From: Litoditis marina
Taxonomy: Eukaryota > Nematoda > Chromadorea > Rhabditida > Rhabditidae
Assembly (NCBI GenBank): GCA_964036275.1
Contig: OZ038439.1
Coordinates: forward strand, 4,578,412-4,642,411
Direction: 5' to 3'
DNA length: 64,000 bases
The notes beneath the pieces are model-generated. The model did not search any database. It was not told the origin of the DNA and worked only from the letters and a program-made list of their open reading frames with translations. Below are positions 33,154 through 45,151 of the stretch, piece by piece; position 1 is the first letter of the stretch; each line of letters starts with the position of its first letter. A program made the translations under genes and the position numbers.

Positions 33154-33235
33154 CGATCAGGATGAGATTCGAACTCACGCGGGGAAACCCCAATGGATTA
33201 GCAGTCCATCGCCTTAACCACTCGGCCACCTGATC
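33154..33235 (-). tRNA. tRNA-Ser(GCT), consensus copy
   Basis: Anticodon GCT at 33200-33202. Confidence 0.88.
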
Positions 33236-33603
33236 ACGTTTTATGGTAGTGGTATTCGCTGAGACATGAGCGGAGGGCGCCGTGTGGTTTGTATGTCAAC
33301 TAGCTCCAAAATAGTTAATAGACGCATTTTTGAAATTGTCGCGCACCTAGAACATAGAATAAGTGTATTGAACCCATACTGGTAACCACCAAAGCACCTA
33401 ATAGTAGAAACCCAACCAAAGTAACACAATTGATTGGTTTGTTGAAATGAATGTTTACATTTGATGAGTTTAAGTTTTACATTTTACTAATCTGATCCCA
33501 CTCACGTTGTTTCAGTTTTTTTTACGTATCGAATAGTCTCAAGACGATTCCAAACGTTATTCTGTTCAATTAGAAAATATAATGTATTCAAAAACAAAAT
33601 ATT

Positions 33604-33685
33604 CGATCAGGATGAGATTCGAACTCACGCGGGGAAACCCCAATGGATTAGCAGTCCATCGCCTTAACCACTCGGCCACCTGATC
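33604..33685 (-). tRNA. tRNA-Ser(GCT), consensus copy
   Basis: Anticodon GCT at 33650-33652. Confidence 0.88.
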
Positions 33686-34054
33686 ACGTTTTATGCTAGT
33701 GGTATTCGCTGAGACATGAGCGGAGGGCGCCGTGTTGTTTGTATGTCAACTAGCTCCAAAATAGTTGATAGACGCATTTTTGAAATTGTCGCGCACCTAG
33801 AACATAGAATAAGTGTATTGAACCCATACTGGTAACCACCAAAGCACCCAATAGTAGAAAACCAACCAAAGTAACACAATTGATTGGTTTATTGAAATTA
33901 ATGTTTACATTTGATGAGTTTAAGTTTTACATTTTACTAATCTGATCCCACTCACGTTGTTTCAGTTTTTTTTACGTATCGAATAGTCTCAAGACGATTC
34001 CAAACGTTTATTCTGTTCAATTAGAAAATATAATGTATTCAAAAACAAAATATT

Positions 34055-34136
34055 CGATCAGGATGAGATTGGAACTCACGCGGGGAAACCCAAATGGATT
34101 AGCAGTCCATCGCCTTAACCACTCGCCCACCTGATC
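34055..34136 (-). pseudogene. tRNA-Ser(GCT) pseudogene with broken B box
   Basis: The T loop reads TTCCAAT instead of TTCGAAT, the D stem has a C-to-G mismatch, and the variable arm has lost a pair. The same triple mutant recurs at 38322. Confidence 0.75.
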
Positions 34137-34272
34137 ACGTTTTATGGTTGTGGTATTCGCTGAGACATGAGCGGAGGGCGCCGTGTGGTTTGTATGTCAA
34201 CTAGCTCCAAAATAGTTGATAGACGCATTTCTGTTTAATTAGAAAATATAATGTATTCAAAAACAAAATATT
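34137..34272. repeat. Array spacer with a deletion of about 230 bp
   Basis: The spacer is only 136 bp. GACGCATTT (ending 34230) is joined directly to CTGTTTAATT, skipping the middle of the usual spacer. Short ATT(T) homology at the junction suggests a microhomology deletion. Confidence 0.85.
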
Positions 34273-34354
34273 CGATCAGGATGAGATTCGAACTCACGCG
34301 GGGAAACCCCAATGGATTAGCAGTCCATCGCCTTAACCACTCGGCCACCTGATC
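34273..34354 (-). tRNA. tRNA-Ser(GCT), consensus copy
   Basis: Anticodon GCT at 34319-34321. Confidence 0.88.
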
Positions 34355-34722
34355 ACGTTTTATGGTAGTGGTATTCGCTGAGACATGAGCGGAGGGCGCC
34401 GTGTGGTTTGTATGTCAACTAGCTCCAAAATAGTTAATAGACGCATTTTTGAAATTGTCGCGCACCTAGAACATAGAATAAGTGTATTGAACCCATACTG
34501 GTAACCACCAAAGCACCTAATAGTAGAAACCCAACCAAAGTAACACAATTGATTGGTTTGTTGAAATGAATGTTTACATTTGATGAGTTTAAGTTTTACA
34601 TTTTACTAATCTGATCCCACTCACGTTGTTTCAGTTTTTTTTACGTATCGAATAGTCTCAAGACGATTCCAAACGTTATTCTGTTCAATTAGAAAATATA
34701 ATGTATTCAAAAACAAAATATT

Positions 34723-34804
34723 CGATCAGGATGAGATTCGAACTCACGCGGGGAAACCCCAATGGATTAGCAGTCCATCGCCTTAACCACTCGGCCACCT
34801 GATC
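34723..34804 (-). tRNA. tRNA-Ser(GCT), consensus copy
   Basis: Anticodon GCT at 34769-34771. Confidence 0.88.
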
Positions 34805-35171
34805 ACGTTTTATGGTAGTGGTATTCGCTGAGACATGAGCGGAGGGCGCCGTGTGGTTTGTATGTCAACTAGCTCCAAAATAGTTAATAGACGCATTTTT
34901 GAAATTGTCGCGCACCTAGAACATAGAATAAGTGTATTGAACCCATACTGGTAACCACCAAAGCACTTATTAATGAAAACCCAACCAAAGTAACACAATT
35001 GATTGGTTTATTGAGATGAATGTTTACATTTTATGAATTTACTTTTTACATTTTACTAATGTGATCCCCCTCACGTTGTTTCAGTTTTTTCACGTATCGA
35101 ATAGTCTCAAGACGATTCAAAACGTTATTCTGTTCAATTAGAAAATATAATGTATTCAAAAACAAAATATT

Positions 35172-35253
35172 CGATCAGGATGAGATTCGAACTCACGCGG
35201 GGAAACCCCAATGGATTAGCAGTCCATCGCCTTAACCACTCGGCCACCTGATC
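35172..35253 (-). tRNA. tRNA-Ser(GCT), consensus copy
   Basis: Anticodon GCT at 35218-35220. Confidence 0.88.
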
Positions 35254-35621
35254 AGGTTTTATGCTAGTGGTATTCGCTGAGACATGAGCGGAGGGCGCCG
35301 TGTGGTTTGTATGTCAACTAGCTCCAAAATAGTTAATAGACGCATTTTTGAAATTGTCGCGCACCTAGAACATAGAATAAGTGTATTGAACCCATACTGG
35401 TAACCACCAAAGCACCTAATAGTAGAAACCCAACCAAAGTAACACAATTGATTGGTTTGTTGAAATGAATGTTTACATTTGATGAGTTTAAGTTTTACAT
35501 TTTACTAATCTGATCCCACTCACGTTGTTTCAGTTTTTTTTACGTATCGAATAGTCTCAAGACGATTCCAAACGTTATTCTGTTCAATTAGAAAATATAA
35601 TGTATTCAAAAACAAAATATT

Positions 35622-35703
35622 CGATCAGGATGAGATTCGAACTCACGCGGGGAAACCCCAATGGATTAGCAGTCCATCGCCTTAACCACTCGGCCACCTG
35701 ATC
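35622..35703 (-). tRNA. tRNA-Ser(GCT), consensus copy
   Basis: Anticodon GCT at 35668-35670. Confidence 0.88.
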
Positions 35704-36071
35704 ACGTTTTATGCTAGTGGTATTCGCTGAGACATGAGCGGAGGGCGCCGTGTTGTTTGTATGTCAACTAGCTCCAAAATAGTTGATAGACGCATTTTTA
35801 AAATTGTCGCGCACCTAGAACATAGAATAAGTGTATTGAACCCATACTGGTAACCACCAAAGCACCCAATAGTAGAAAACCAACCAAAGTAACACAATTG
35901 ATTGGTTTATTGAAATTAATGTTTACATTTGATGAGTTTAAGTTTTACATTTTACTAATCTGATCCCACTCACGTTGTTTCAGTTTTTTTTACGTATCGA
36001 ATAGTCTCAAGACGATTCAAAACGTTATTCTGTTTAATTAGAAAATATAATGTATTCAAAAACAAAATATT

Positions 36072-36153
36072 CGATCAGGATGAGATTCGAACTCACGCGG
36101 GGAAACCCCAATGGATTAGCAGTCCATCGCCTTAACCACTCGGCCACCTGATC
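36072..36153 (-). tRNA. tRNA-Ser(GCT), consensus copy
   Basis: Anticodon GCT at 36118-36120. Confidence 0.88.
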
Positions 36154-36520
36154 ACGTTTTATGGTAGTGGTATTCGCTGAGACATGATCGGAGGGCGCCG
36201 TGTGGTTTGTATGTCAACTAGCTCCAAAATAGTTGATAGACGCATTTTTGAAATTGTCGCGCACCTAGAACATAGAATAAGTGTATTGAACCCATACTGG
36301 TAACCACCAAAGCACTTATTAATGAAAACCCAACCAAAGTAAAACAATTGATTGGTTTATTGAGATGAATGTTTACATTTGATGAGTTTAAGTTTTACAT
36401 TTTACTAATGTGATCCCCCTCACGTTGTTTCAGTTTTTTCACGTATCGAATAGTCTCAAGACGATTCAAAACGTTATTCTGTTTAATTAGAAAATATAAT
36501 GTATTCAAAAACAAAATATT

Positions 36521-36602
36521 CGATCAGGATGAGATTCGAACTCACGCGGGGAAACCCCAATGGATTAGCAGTCCATCGCCTTTACCACACGGCCACCTGA
36601 TC
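36521..36602 (-). pseudogene. tRNA-Ser(GCT), A-box mutant
   Basis: Invariant A14 is T and the D loop reads GGTAAA. Both the A box and tertiary folding are hit. Confidence 0.65.
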
Positions 36603-36970
36603 ACGTTTTATGGTAGTGGTATTCGCTGAGACATGAGCGGAGGGCGCCGTGTGGTTTGTATGTCAACTAGCTCCAAAATAGTTAATAGACGCATTTTTGA
36701 AATTGTCGCGCACCTAGAACATAGAATAAGTGTATTGAACCCATACTGGTAACCACCAAAGCACCTAATAGTAGAAACCCAACCAAAGTAACACAATTGA
36801 TTGGTTTGTTGAAATGAATGTTTACATTTGATGAGTTTAAGTTTTACATTTTACTAATCTGATCCCACTCACGTTGTTTCAGTTTTTTTTACGTATCGAA
36901 TAGTCTCAAGACGATTCCAAACGTTATTCTGTTCAATTAGAAAATATAATGTATTCAAAAACAAAATATT

Positions 36971-37052
36971 CGATCAGGATGAGATTCGAACTCACGCGGG
37001 GAAACCCCAATGGATTAGCAGTCCATCGCCTTAACCACTCGGCCACCTGATC
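36971..37052 (-). tRNA. tRNA-Ser(GCT), consensus copy
   Basis: Anticodon GCT at 37017-37019. Confidence 0.88.
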
Positions 37053-37419
37053 ACGTTTTATGCTAGTGGTATTCGCTGAGACATGAGCGGAGGGCGCCGT
37101 GTTGTTTGTATGTCAACTAGCTCCAAAATAGTTGATAGACGCATTTTTGAAATTGTCGCGCACCTAGAACATAGAATAAGTGTATTGAACCCATACTGGT
37201 AACCACCAAAGCACTTATTAATGAAAACCCAACCAAAGTAAAACAATTGATTGGTTTATTGAGATGAATGTTTACATTTGATGAGTTTAAGTTTTACATT
37301 TTACTAATGTGATCCCCCTCACGTTGTTTCAGTTTTTTCACGTATCGAATAGTCTCAAGACGATTCAAAACGTTATTCTGTTTAATTAGAAAATATAATG
37401 TATTCAAAAACAAAATATT

Positions 37420-37501
37420 CGATCAGGATGAGATTCGAACTCACGCGGGGAAACCCCAATGGATTAGCAGTCCATCGCCTTAACCACACGGCCACCTGAT
37501 C
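37420..37501 (-). pseudogene. tRNA-Ser(GCT), A14 mutant
   Basis: Shares the A14-to-T change with the gene at 36521 but not its second mutation. Confidence 0.6.
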
Positions 37502-37869
37502 ACGTTTTATGGTAGTGGTATTCGCTGAGACATGAGCGGAGGGCGCCGTGTGGTTTGTATGTCAACTAGCTCCAAAATAGTTAATAGACGCATTTTTGAA
37601 ATTGTCGCGCACCTAGAACATAGAATAAGTGTATTGAACCCATACTGGTAACCACCAAAGCACCTAATAGTAGAAACCCAACCAAAGTAACACAATTGAT
37701 TGGTTTGTTGAAATGAATGTTTACATTTGATGAGTTTAAGTTTTACATTTTACTAATCTGATCCCACTCACGTTGTTTCAGTTTTTTTTACGTATCGAAT
37801 AGTCTCAAGACGATTCCAAACGTTATTCTGTTCAATTAGAAAATATAATGTATTCAAAAACAAAATATT

Positions 37870-37951
37870 CGATCAGGATGAGATTCGAACTCACGCGGGG
37901 AAACCCCAATGGATTAGCAGTCCATCGCCTTAACCACTCGGCCACCTGATC
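37870..37951 (-). tRNA. tRNA-Ser(GCT), consensus copy
   Basis: Anticodon GCT at 37916-37918. Confidence 0.88.
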
Positions 37952-38321
37952 ACGTTTTATGCTAGTGGTATTCGCTGAGACATGAGCGGAGGGCGCCGTG
38001 TTGTTTGTATGTCAACTAGCTCCAAAATAGTTGATAGACGCATTTTTGAAATTGTCGCGCACCTAGAACATAGAATAAGTGTATTGAACCCATACTGGTA
38101 ACCACCAAAGCACTTATTAATGAAAACCCAACCAAAGTAAAACAATTGATTGGTTTATTGAGATGAATGTTTACATTTGATGAGTTTAAGTTTTACATTT
38201 TACTAATCTGATCCCACTCACGTTGTTTCAGTTTTTTTTTACGTATCGAATAGTCTCAAGACGATTCCAAACGTTTATTCTGTTCAATTAGAAAATATAA
38301 TGTATTCAAAAACAAAATATT

Positions 38322-38403
38322 CGATCAGGATGAGATTGGAACTCACGCGGGGAAACCCAAATGGATTAGCAGTCCATCGCCTTAACCACTCGCCCACCTG
38401 ATC
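38322..38403 (-). pseudogene. tRNA-Ser(GCT) pseudogene with broken B box
   Basis: Same T-loop, D-stem and variable-arm mutations as the copy at 34055. The adjoining spacer also shares ATGGTTGTGG, so the two are duplicates. Confidence 0.75.
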
Positions 38404-38775
38404 ACGTTTTATGGTTGTGGTATTCGCTGAGACATGAGCGGAGGGCGCCGTGTGGTTTGTTTGTATGTCAACTAGCTCCAAAATAGTTGATAGACGCATT
38501 TTTGAAATTGTCGCGCACCTAGAACATAGAATAAGTGTATTGAACCCATACTGGTAACCACCAAAGCACTTATTAATGAAAACCCAACCAAAGTAAAACA
38601 ATTGATTGGTTTATTGAGATGAATGTTTACATTTGATGAGTTTAAGTTTTACATTTTACTAATGTGATCCCCCTCACGTTGTTTCAGTTTTTTTCACGTA
38701 TCGAATAGTCTCAAGATGATTCAAAACGTTATTCTGTTCAATTAGAAAATATAATGTATTCAAAAACAAAATATT

Positions 38776-38857
38776 CGATCAGGATGAGATTCGAACTCAC
38801 GCGGGGAAACCCCAATGGATTAGCAGTCCATCGCCTTAACCACTCGGCCACCTGATC
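38776..38857 (-). tRNA. tRNA-Ser(GCT), consensus copy
   Basis: Anticodon GCT at 38822-38824. Confidence 0.88.
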
Positions 38858-39224
38858 ACGTTTTATGGTAGTGGTATTCGCTGAGACATGAGCGGAGGGC
38901 GCCGTGTGGTTTGTATGTCAACTAGCTCCAAAATAGTTAATAGACGCATTTTTGAAATTGTCGCGCACCTAGAACATAGAATAAGTGTATTGAACCCATA
39001 CTGGTAATCACCAAAGCACCTAATAGTAGAAACCCAACCAAAGTAACACAATTGATTGGTATATTGAAATGAATGTTTACATTTGATGAGTTTAAGTTTT
39101 CCATTTTACTAATGTGATCCCCCTCACGTTGTTTCAGTTTTTTTACGTATCGAATAGTCTCAAGACGATTCAAAACGTTATTCTGTTCAATTAAAAAATA
39201 TAATGTATTCAAAAACAAAATATT

Positions 39225-39306
39225 CGATCAGGATGAGATTCGAACTCACGCGGGGAAACCCCAATGGATTAGCAGTCCATCGCCTTAACCACTTGGCCAC
39301 CTGATC
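39225..39306 (-). tRNA. tRNA-Ser(GCT), D-loop variant
   Basis: G13 is A. The A box still fits the consensus. Confidence 0.75.
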
Positions 39307-39673
39307 ACGTTTTATGCTAGTGGTATTCGCTGAGACATGAGCGGAGGGCGCCGTGTGGTTTGTATGTCAACTAGCTCCAAAATAGTTAATGGACGCATTT
39401 TTGAAATTGTCGCGCACCTAGAACATAGAATAAGTGTATTGAACCCATACTGGTAACCACCAAAGCACTTATTAATGAAAACCCAACCAAAGTAACACAA
39501 TTGATTGGTTTATTGAGATGAATGTTTACATTTTATGAATTTACTTTTTACATTTTACTAATGTGATCCCCCTCACGTTGTTTCAGTTTTTTCACGTATC
39601 GAATAGTCTCAAGACGATTCCAAACGTTATTCTGTTCAATTAGAAAATATAATGTATTCAAAAACAAAATATT

Positions 39674-39755
39674 CGATCAGGATGAGATTCGAACTCACGC
39701 GGGGAAACCCCAATGGATTAGCAGTCCATCGCCTTAACCACTCGGCCACCTGATC
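39674..39755 (-). tRNA. tRNA-Ser(GCT), consensus copy
   Basis: Anticodon GCT at 39720-39722. Confidence 0.88.
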
Positions 39756-40122
39756 ACATTTTATGCTAGTGGTATTCGCTGAGACATGAGCGGAGGGCGC
39801 CGTGTGGTTTGTATGTCAACTAGCTCCAAAATAGTTAATAGACGCATTTTTGAAATTGTCGCGCACCTAGAACATAGAATAAGTGTATTGAACCCATACT
39901 GGTAATCACCAAAGCACCTAATAGTAGAAACCCAACCAAAGTAACACAATTGATTGGTATATTGAAATGAATGTTTACATTTGATGAGTTTAAGTTTTCC
40001 ATTTTACTAATGTGATCCCCCTCACGTTGTTTCAGTTTTTTTACGTATCGAATAGTCTCAAGACGATTCAAAACGTTATTCTGTTCAATTAAAAAATATA
40101 ATGTATTCAAAAACAAAATATT

Positions 40123-40204
40123 CGATCAGGATGAGATACGAACTCACGCGGGGAAACCCCTATGGATTAGCAGTCCATCGCCTTAACCACTTGGCCACCT
40201 GATC
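40123..40204 (-). pseudogene. tRNA-Ser(GCT), T-loop mutant
   Basis: Invariant A58 is T, damaging the B box. G13 is A as in the gene at 39225, and the variable-arm flank is changed. Confidence 0.65.
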
Positions 40205-40571
40205 ACGTTTTATGCTAGTGGTATTCGCTGAGACATGAGCGGAGGGCGCCGTGTGGTTTGTATGTCAACTAGCTCCAAAATAGTTAATGGACGCATTTTT
40301 GAAATTGTCGCGCACCTAGAACATAGAATAAGTGTATTGAACCCATACTGGTAACCACCAAAGCACCTAATAGTAGAAACCCAACCAAAGTAACACAATT
40401 GATTGGTATATTGAAATGAATGTTTACATTTGATGAGTTTAAGTTTTCCATTTTACTAATGTGATCCCCCTCACGTTGTTTCAGTTTTTTTACGTATCGA
40501 ATAGTCTCAAGACGATTCAAAACGTTATTCTGTTCAATTAAAAAATATAATGTATTCAAAAACAAAATATT

Positions 40572-41106
40572 CGATCAGGATGAGATTCGAACTCACGCGG
40601 GAAAACCCCAATGGATTAGCAGTCCATCGCCTTAAAGAATCCGTTCCGCTCTAATTTTGACTTATGAGTTAACAATATGACCCTTTGGCAAATGAAAAAA
40701 CATTATCAAAAATATATACTTTTATATCTCTATCTTGCTACGTTTGCTCAGAAAAGCGGTTTACGTAATGACACCGATAGGGGAGTTGCGTACGGGGTAT
40801 GCTCCAAATAGCCTATAGAAGTACAAAAACATTTTTAGAACTTTCTTGCATATACGAAAACACAATTAGAGACTACAAATGAAAATAAATCTGGACGTAA
40901 AGGAACCAAGTCAAGTTGCGTCACAGTGAAAATGTTCATGTCCTCTTTTTTAATGCTTGATGTTATGCAAACTTTACAAATTTTCAATATGAATGTTTTT
41001 GCATGGTCTATGCGAAGACATTGCAAAAATTTTTTGAGCTTTTTGAATTTTTCGTGAAACTCAGATTATAGCGGAACGGTTTCTTTAACCACTCGGCCAC
41101 CTGATC
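40572..41106 (-). pseudogene. tRNA-Ser(GCT) split by a TTAA element
   Basis: 3' part 40572-40635, 5' part 41085-41106. The element entered the TTAA of the D loop. The variable arm also carries the GGGAAAACCCC change shared with the split gene at 41923. Confidence 0.92.
40636..41084. mobile_element. 449-bp TTAA-flanked mini-element in a tRNA gene (copy 1)
   Basis: TTAA duplicated at 40632-40635 and 41085-41088. Ends AGAATCCGTTCCGCTCTAAT and, inverted, AGAAACCGTTCCGCTATAAT. Non-coding; the open frame at 40835-41026 has no known motif. Confidence 0.9.
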
Positions 41107-41473
41107 ACGTTTTATGCTAGTGGTATTCGCTGAGACATGAGCGGAGGGCGCCGTGTTGTTTGTATGTCAACTAGCTCCAAAATAGTTAATGGACGCATTT
41201 TTGAAATTGTCGCGCACCTAGAACATAGAATAAGTGTATTGAACCCATACTGGTAACCACCAAAGCACTTATTAATGAAAACCCAACCAAAGTAAAACAA
41301 TTGATTGGTTTATTGAGATGAATGTTTACATTTTATAAATTTACTTTTTACATTTTACTAATGTGATCCCCCTCACGTTGTTTCAGTTTTTTCACGTATC
41401 GAATAGACTCAAGACGATTCCAAACGTTATTCTGTTCAATTAGAAAATATAATGTATTCAAAAACAAAATATT

Positions 41474-41555
41474 CGATCAGGATGAGATTCGAACTCACGC
41501 GGGGAAACCCCAATGGATTAGCAGTCCATCGCCTTAACCACTCGGCCACCTGATC
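41474..41555 (-). tRNA. tRNA-Ser(GCT), consensus copy
   Basis: Anticodon GCT at 41520-41522. Confidence 0.88.
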
Positions 41556-41922
41556 ATGTTTTGTGCTAGTGGTATTCGCTGAGACATGAGCGGAGGGCGC
41601 CGTGTGGTTTGTATGTCAACTAGCTCCAAAATAGTTGATAGACGCATTTTTGAAATTGTCGCGCACCTAGAACATAGAATAAGTGTATTGAACCCATACT
41701 GGTAACCACCAAAGCACTTATTAATGAAAACCCAACCAAAGTAACACAATTGATTGGTTTATTGAGATGAATGTTTACATTTTATGAGTTTAAGTTTTAC
41801 ATTTTACTAATGTGATCCCCCTCACGTTGTTTCAGTTTTTTCACGTATCGAATAGTCTCAAGACGATTCAAAAAGTTATTCTGTTCAATTAGAAAATATA
41901 ATGTATTCAAAAACAAAATATT

Positions 41923-42457
41923 CGATCAGGATGAGATTCGAACTCACGCGGGAAAACCCCAATGGATTAGCAGTCCATCGCCTTAAAGAATCCGTTCCGC
42001 TCTAATTTTGACTTATGAGTTAACAATATGACCCTTTGGCAAATGAAAAAACATTATCAAAAATATATACTTTTATATCTCTATCTTGCTACGTTTGCTC
42101 AGAAAAGCGGTTTACGTAATGACACCGATAGGGGAGTTGCGTACGGGGTATGCTCCAAATAGCCTATAGAAGTACAAAAACATTTTTAGAACTTTCTTGC
42201 ATATACGAAAACACAATTAGAGACTACAAATGAAAATAAATCTGGACGTAAAGGAACCAAGTCAAGTTGCGTCACAGTGAAAATGTTCATGTCCTCTTTT
42301 TTAATGCTTGATGTTATGCAAACTTTACAAATTTTCAATATGAATGTTTTTGCATGGTCTATGCGAAGACATTGCGAAAATTTTTTGAGCTTTTTGAATT
42401 TTTCGTGAAACTCAGATTATAGCGGAACGGTTTCTTTAACCACTCGGCCACCTGATC
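41923..42457 (-). pseudogene. tRNA-Ser(GCT) split by a TTAA element
   Basis: 3' part 41923-41986, 5' part 42436-42457. Same insertion point and same variable-arm mutation as at 40572. Confidence 0.92.
41987..42435. mobile_element. 449-bp TTAA-flanked mini-element in a tRNA gene (copy 2)
   Basis: Nearly identical to copy 1 and offset by 1351 bp, with TTAA at 41983-41986 and 42436-42439. Shared linked mutations show it was copied with its host unit. Confidence 0.9.
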
Positions 42458-42824
42458 ACGTTTTATGCTAGTGGTATTCGCTGAGACATGAGCGGAGGGC
42501 GCCGTGTTGTTTGTATGTCAACTAGCTCCAAAATAGTTGATAGACGCATTTTTGAAATTGTCGCGCACCTAGAACATAGAATAAGTGTATTGAACCCATA
42601 CTGGTAACCACCAAAGCACTTATTAATGAAAACCCAACCAAAGTAACACAATTGATTGGTTTATTGAGATGAATGTTTACATTTTATGAATTTACTTTTT
42701 ACATTTTACTAATGTGATCCCCCTCACGTTGTTTCAGTTTTTTCACGTATCGAATAGTCTCAAGACGATTCCAAACGTTATTCTGTTCAATTAGAAAATA
42801 TATTGTATTCAAAAACAAAATATT

Positions 42825-42906
42825 CGATCAGGATGAGATTCGAACTCACGCGGGGAAACCCCAATGGATTAGCAGTCCATCGCCTTAACCACTCGGCCAC
42901 CTGATC
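42825..42906 (-). tRNA. tRNA-Ser(GCT), consensus copy
   Basis: Anticodon GCT at 42871-42873. Confidence 0.88.
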
Positions 42907-43273
42907 ACATTTTATGCTAGTGGTATTCGCTGAGACATGAGCGGAGGGCGCCGTGTGGTTTGTATGTCAACTAGCTCCAAAATAGTTAATGGACGCATTT
43001 TTGAAATTGTCGCGCACCTAGAACATAGAATAAGTGTATTGAACCCATACTGGTAACCACCAAAGCACTTATTAATGAAAACCCAACCAAAGTAAAACAA
43101 TTGATTGGTTTATTGAGATGAATGTTTACATTTTATAAATTTACTTTTTACATTTTACTAATGTGATCCCCCTCACGTTGTTTCAGTTTTTTCACGTATC
43201 GAATAGTCTCAAGACGATTCCAAACGTTATTCTGTTCAATTAGAAAATATAATGTATTCAAAAACAAAATATT

Positions 43274-43355
43274 CGATCAGGATGAGATTCGAACTCACGC
43301 GGGGAAACCCCAATGGATTAGCAGTCCATCGCCTTAACCACTCGGCCACCTGATC
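43274..43355 (-). tRNA. tRNA-Ser(GCT), consensus copy
   Basis: Anticodon GCT at 43320-43322. Confidence 0.88.
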
Positions 43356-43722
43356 ATGTTTTGTGCTAGTGGTATTCGCTGAGACATGAGCGGAGGGCGC
43401 CGTGTGGTTTGTATGTCAACTAGCTCCAAAATAGTTAATAGACGCATTTTTGAAATTGTCGCGCACCTAGAACATAGAATAAGTGTATTGAACCCATACT
43501 GGTAACCACCAAAGCACTTATTAATGAAAACCCAACCAAAGTAACACAATTGATTGGTTTATTGAACTGAATGTTTACATTTGATGAGTTTAAGTTTTAC
43601 ATTTTACTAATCTGATCCCCCTCACGTTGTTTCAGTTTTTTTACGTATCGAATAGTCTCAAGACGATTCAAAACGTTATTCTGTTCAATTAAAAAATATA
43701 ATGTATTCAAAAACAAAATATT

Positions 43723-43804
43723 CGATCAGGATGAGATTCGAACTCACGCGGGGAAACCCCAATGGATTAGCAGTCCATCGCCTTAACCACTCGGCCACCT
43801 GATC
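43723..43804 (-). tRNA. tRNA-Ser(GCT), consensus copy
   Basis: Anticodon GCT at 43769-43771. Confidence 0.88.
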
Positions 43805-44171
43805 ACGTTTTATGCTAGTGGTATTCGCTGAGACATGAGCGGAGGGCGCCGTGTGGTTTGTTTGTCAACTAGCTCCAAAATAGTTGATAGACGCATTTTT
43901 GAAATTGTCGCGCCCCTAGAACATAGAATAAGTGTATTGAACCCATACTGGTAACCACCAAAGCACTTATTAATGAAAACCCAACCAAAGTAACACAATT
44001 GATTGGTTTATTGAGATGAATGTTTACATTTTATGAATTTACTTTTTACATTTTACTAATGTGATCCCCCTCACGTTGTTTCAGTTTTTTCACGTATCGA
44101 ATAGTCTCAAGACGATTCCAAACGTTATTCTGTTCAATTAGAAAATATAATGTATTCAAAAACAAAATATT

Positions 44172-44253
44172 CGATCAGGATGAGATTCGAACTCACGCGG
44201 GGAAACCCCAATGGATTAGCAGTCCATCGCCTTAACCACTCGGCCACCTGATC
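44172..44253 (-). tRNA. tRNA-Ser(GCT), consensus copy
   Basis: Anticodon GCT at 44218-44220. Confidence 0.88.
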
Positions 44254-44620
44254 ACATTTTATGCTAGTGGTATTCGCTGAGACATGAGCGGAGGGCGCCG
44301 TGTGGTTTGTATGTCAACTAGCTCCAAAATAGTTAATGGACGCATTTTTGAAATTGTCGCGCACCTAGAACATAGAATAAGTGTATTGAACCCATACTGG
44401 TAACCACCAAAGCACTTATTAATGAAAACCCAACCAAAGTAACACAATTGATTGGTTTATTGAAATGAATGTTTACACTTGATGAGTTTAAGTTTTACAT
44501 TTTACTAATGTGATCCCCCTCACGTTGTTTCAGTTTTTTCACGTATCGAATAGTCTCAAGACGATTCAAAACGTTATTCTGTTCAATTAGAAAATATAAT
44601 GTATTCAAAAACAAAATATT

Positions 44621-44702
44621 CGATCAGGATGAGATTCGAACTCACGCGGGGAAACCCCAATGGATTAGCAGTCCATCGCCTTAACCACTCGGCCACCTGA
44701 TC
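44621..44702 (-). tRNA. tRNA-Ser(GCT), consensus copy
   Basis: Anticodon GCT at 44667-44669. Confidence 0.88.
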
Positions 44703-45069
44703 ATGTTTTGTGCTAGTGGTATTCGCTGAGACATGAGCGGAGGGCGCCGTGTGGTTTGTATGTCAACTAGCTCCAAAATAGTTAATAGACGCATTTTTGA
44801 AATTGTCGCGCACCTAGAACATAGAATAAGTGTATTGAACCCATACTGGTAACCACCAAAGCACTTATTAATGAAAACCCAACCAAAGTAACACAATTGA
44901 TTGGTTTATTGAAATGAATGTTTACATTTGATGAGTTTAAGTTTTACATTTTACTAATGTGATCCCCCTCACGTTGTTTCAGTTTTTTTACGTATCGAAT
45001 AGTCTCAAGACGATTCAAAACGTTATTCTGTTCAATTAGAAAATATAATGTATTCAAAAACAAAATATT

Positions 45070-45151
45070 CGATCAGGATGAGATTCGAACTCACGCGGGG
45101 AAACCCCAATGGATTAGCAGTCCATCGCCTTAACCACTCGGCCACCTGATC
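45070..45151 (-). tRNA. tRNA-Ser(GCT), consensus copy
   Basis: Anticodon GCT at 45116-45118. Confidence 0.88.

Noticed and set aside
38937..39218. Longer open frames in some units (93 codons at 38937, 39835, 40284)
   Set aside because: They arise when single spacer changes remove a stop; most units lack them and they overlap the 62-codon frame in another register.
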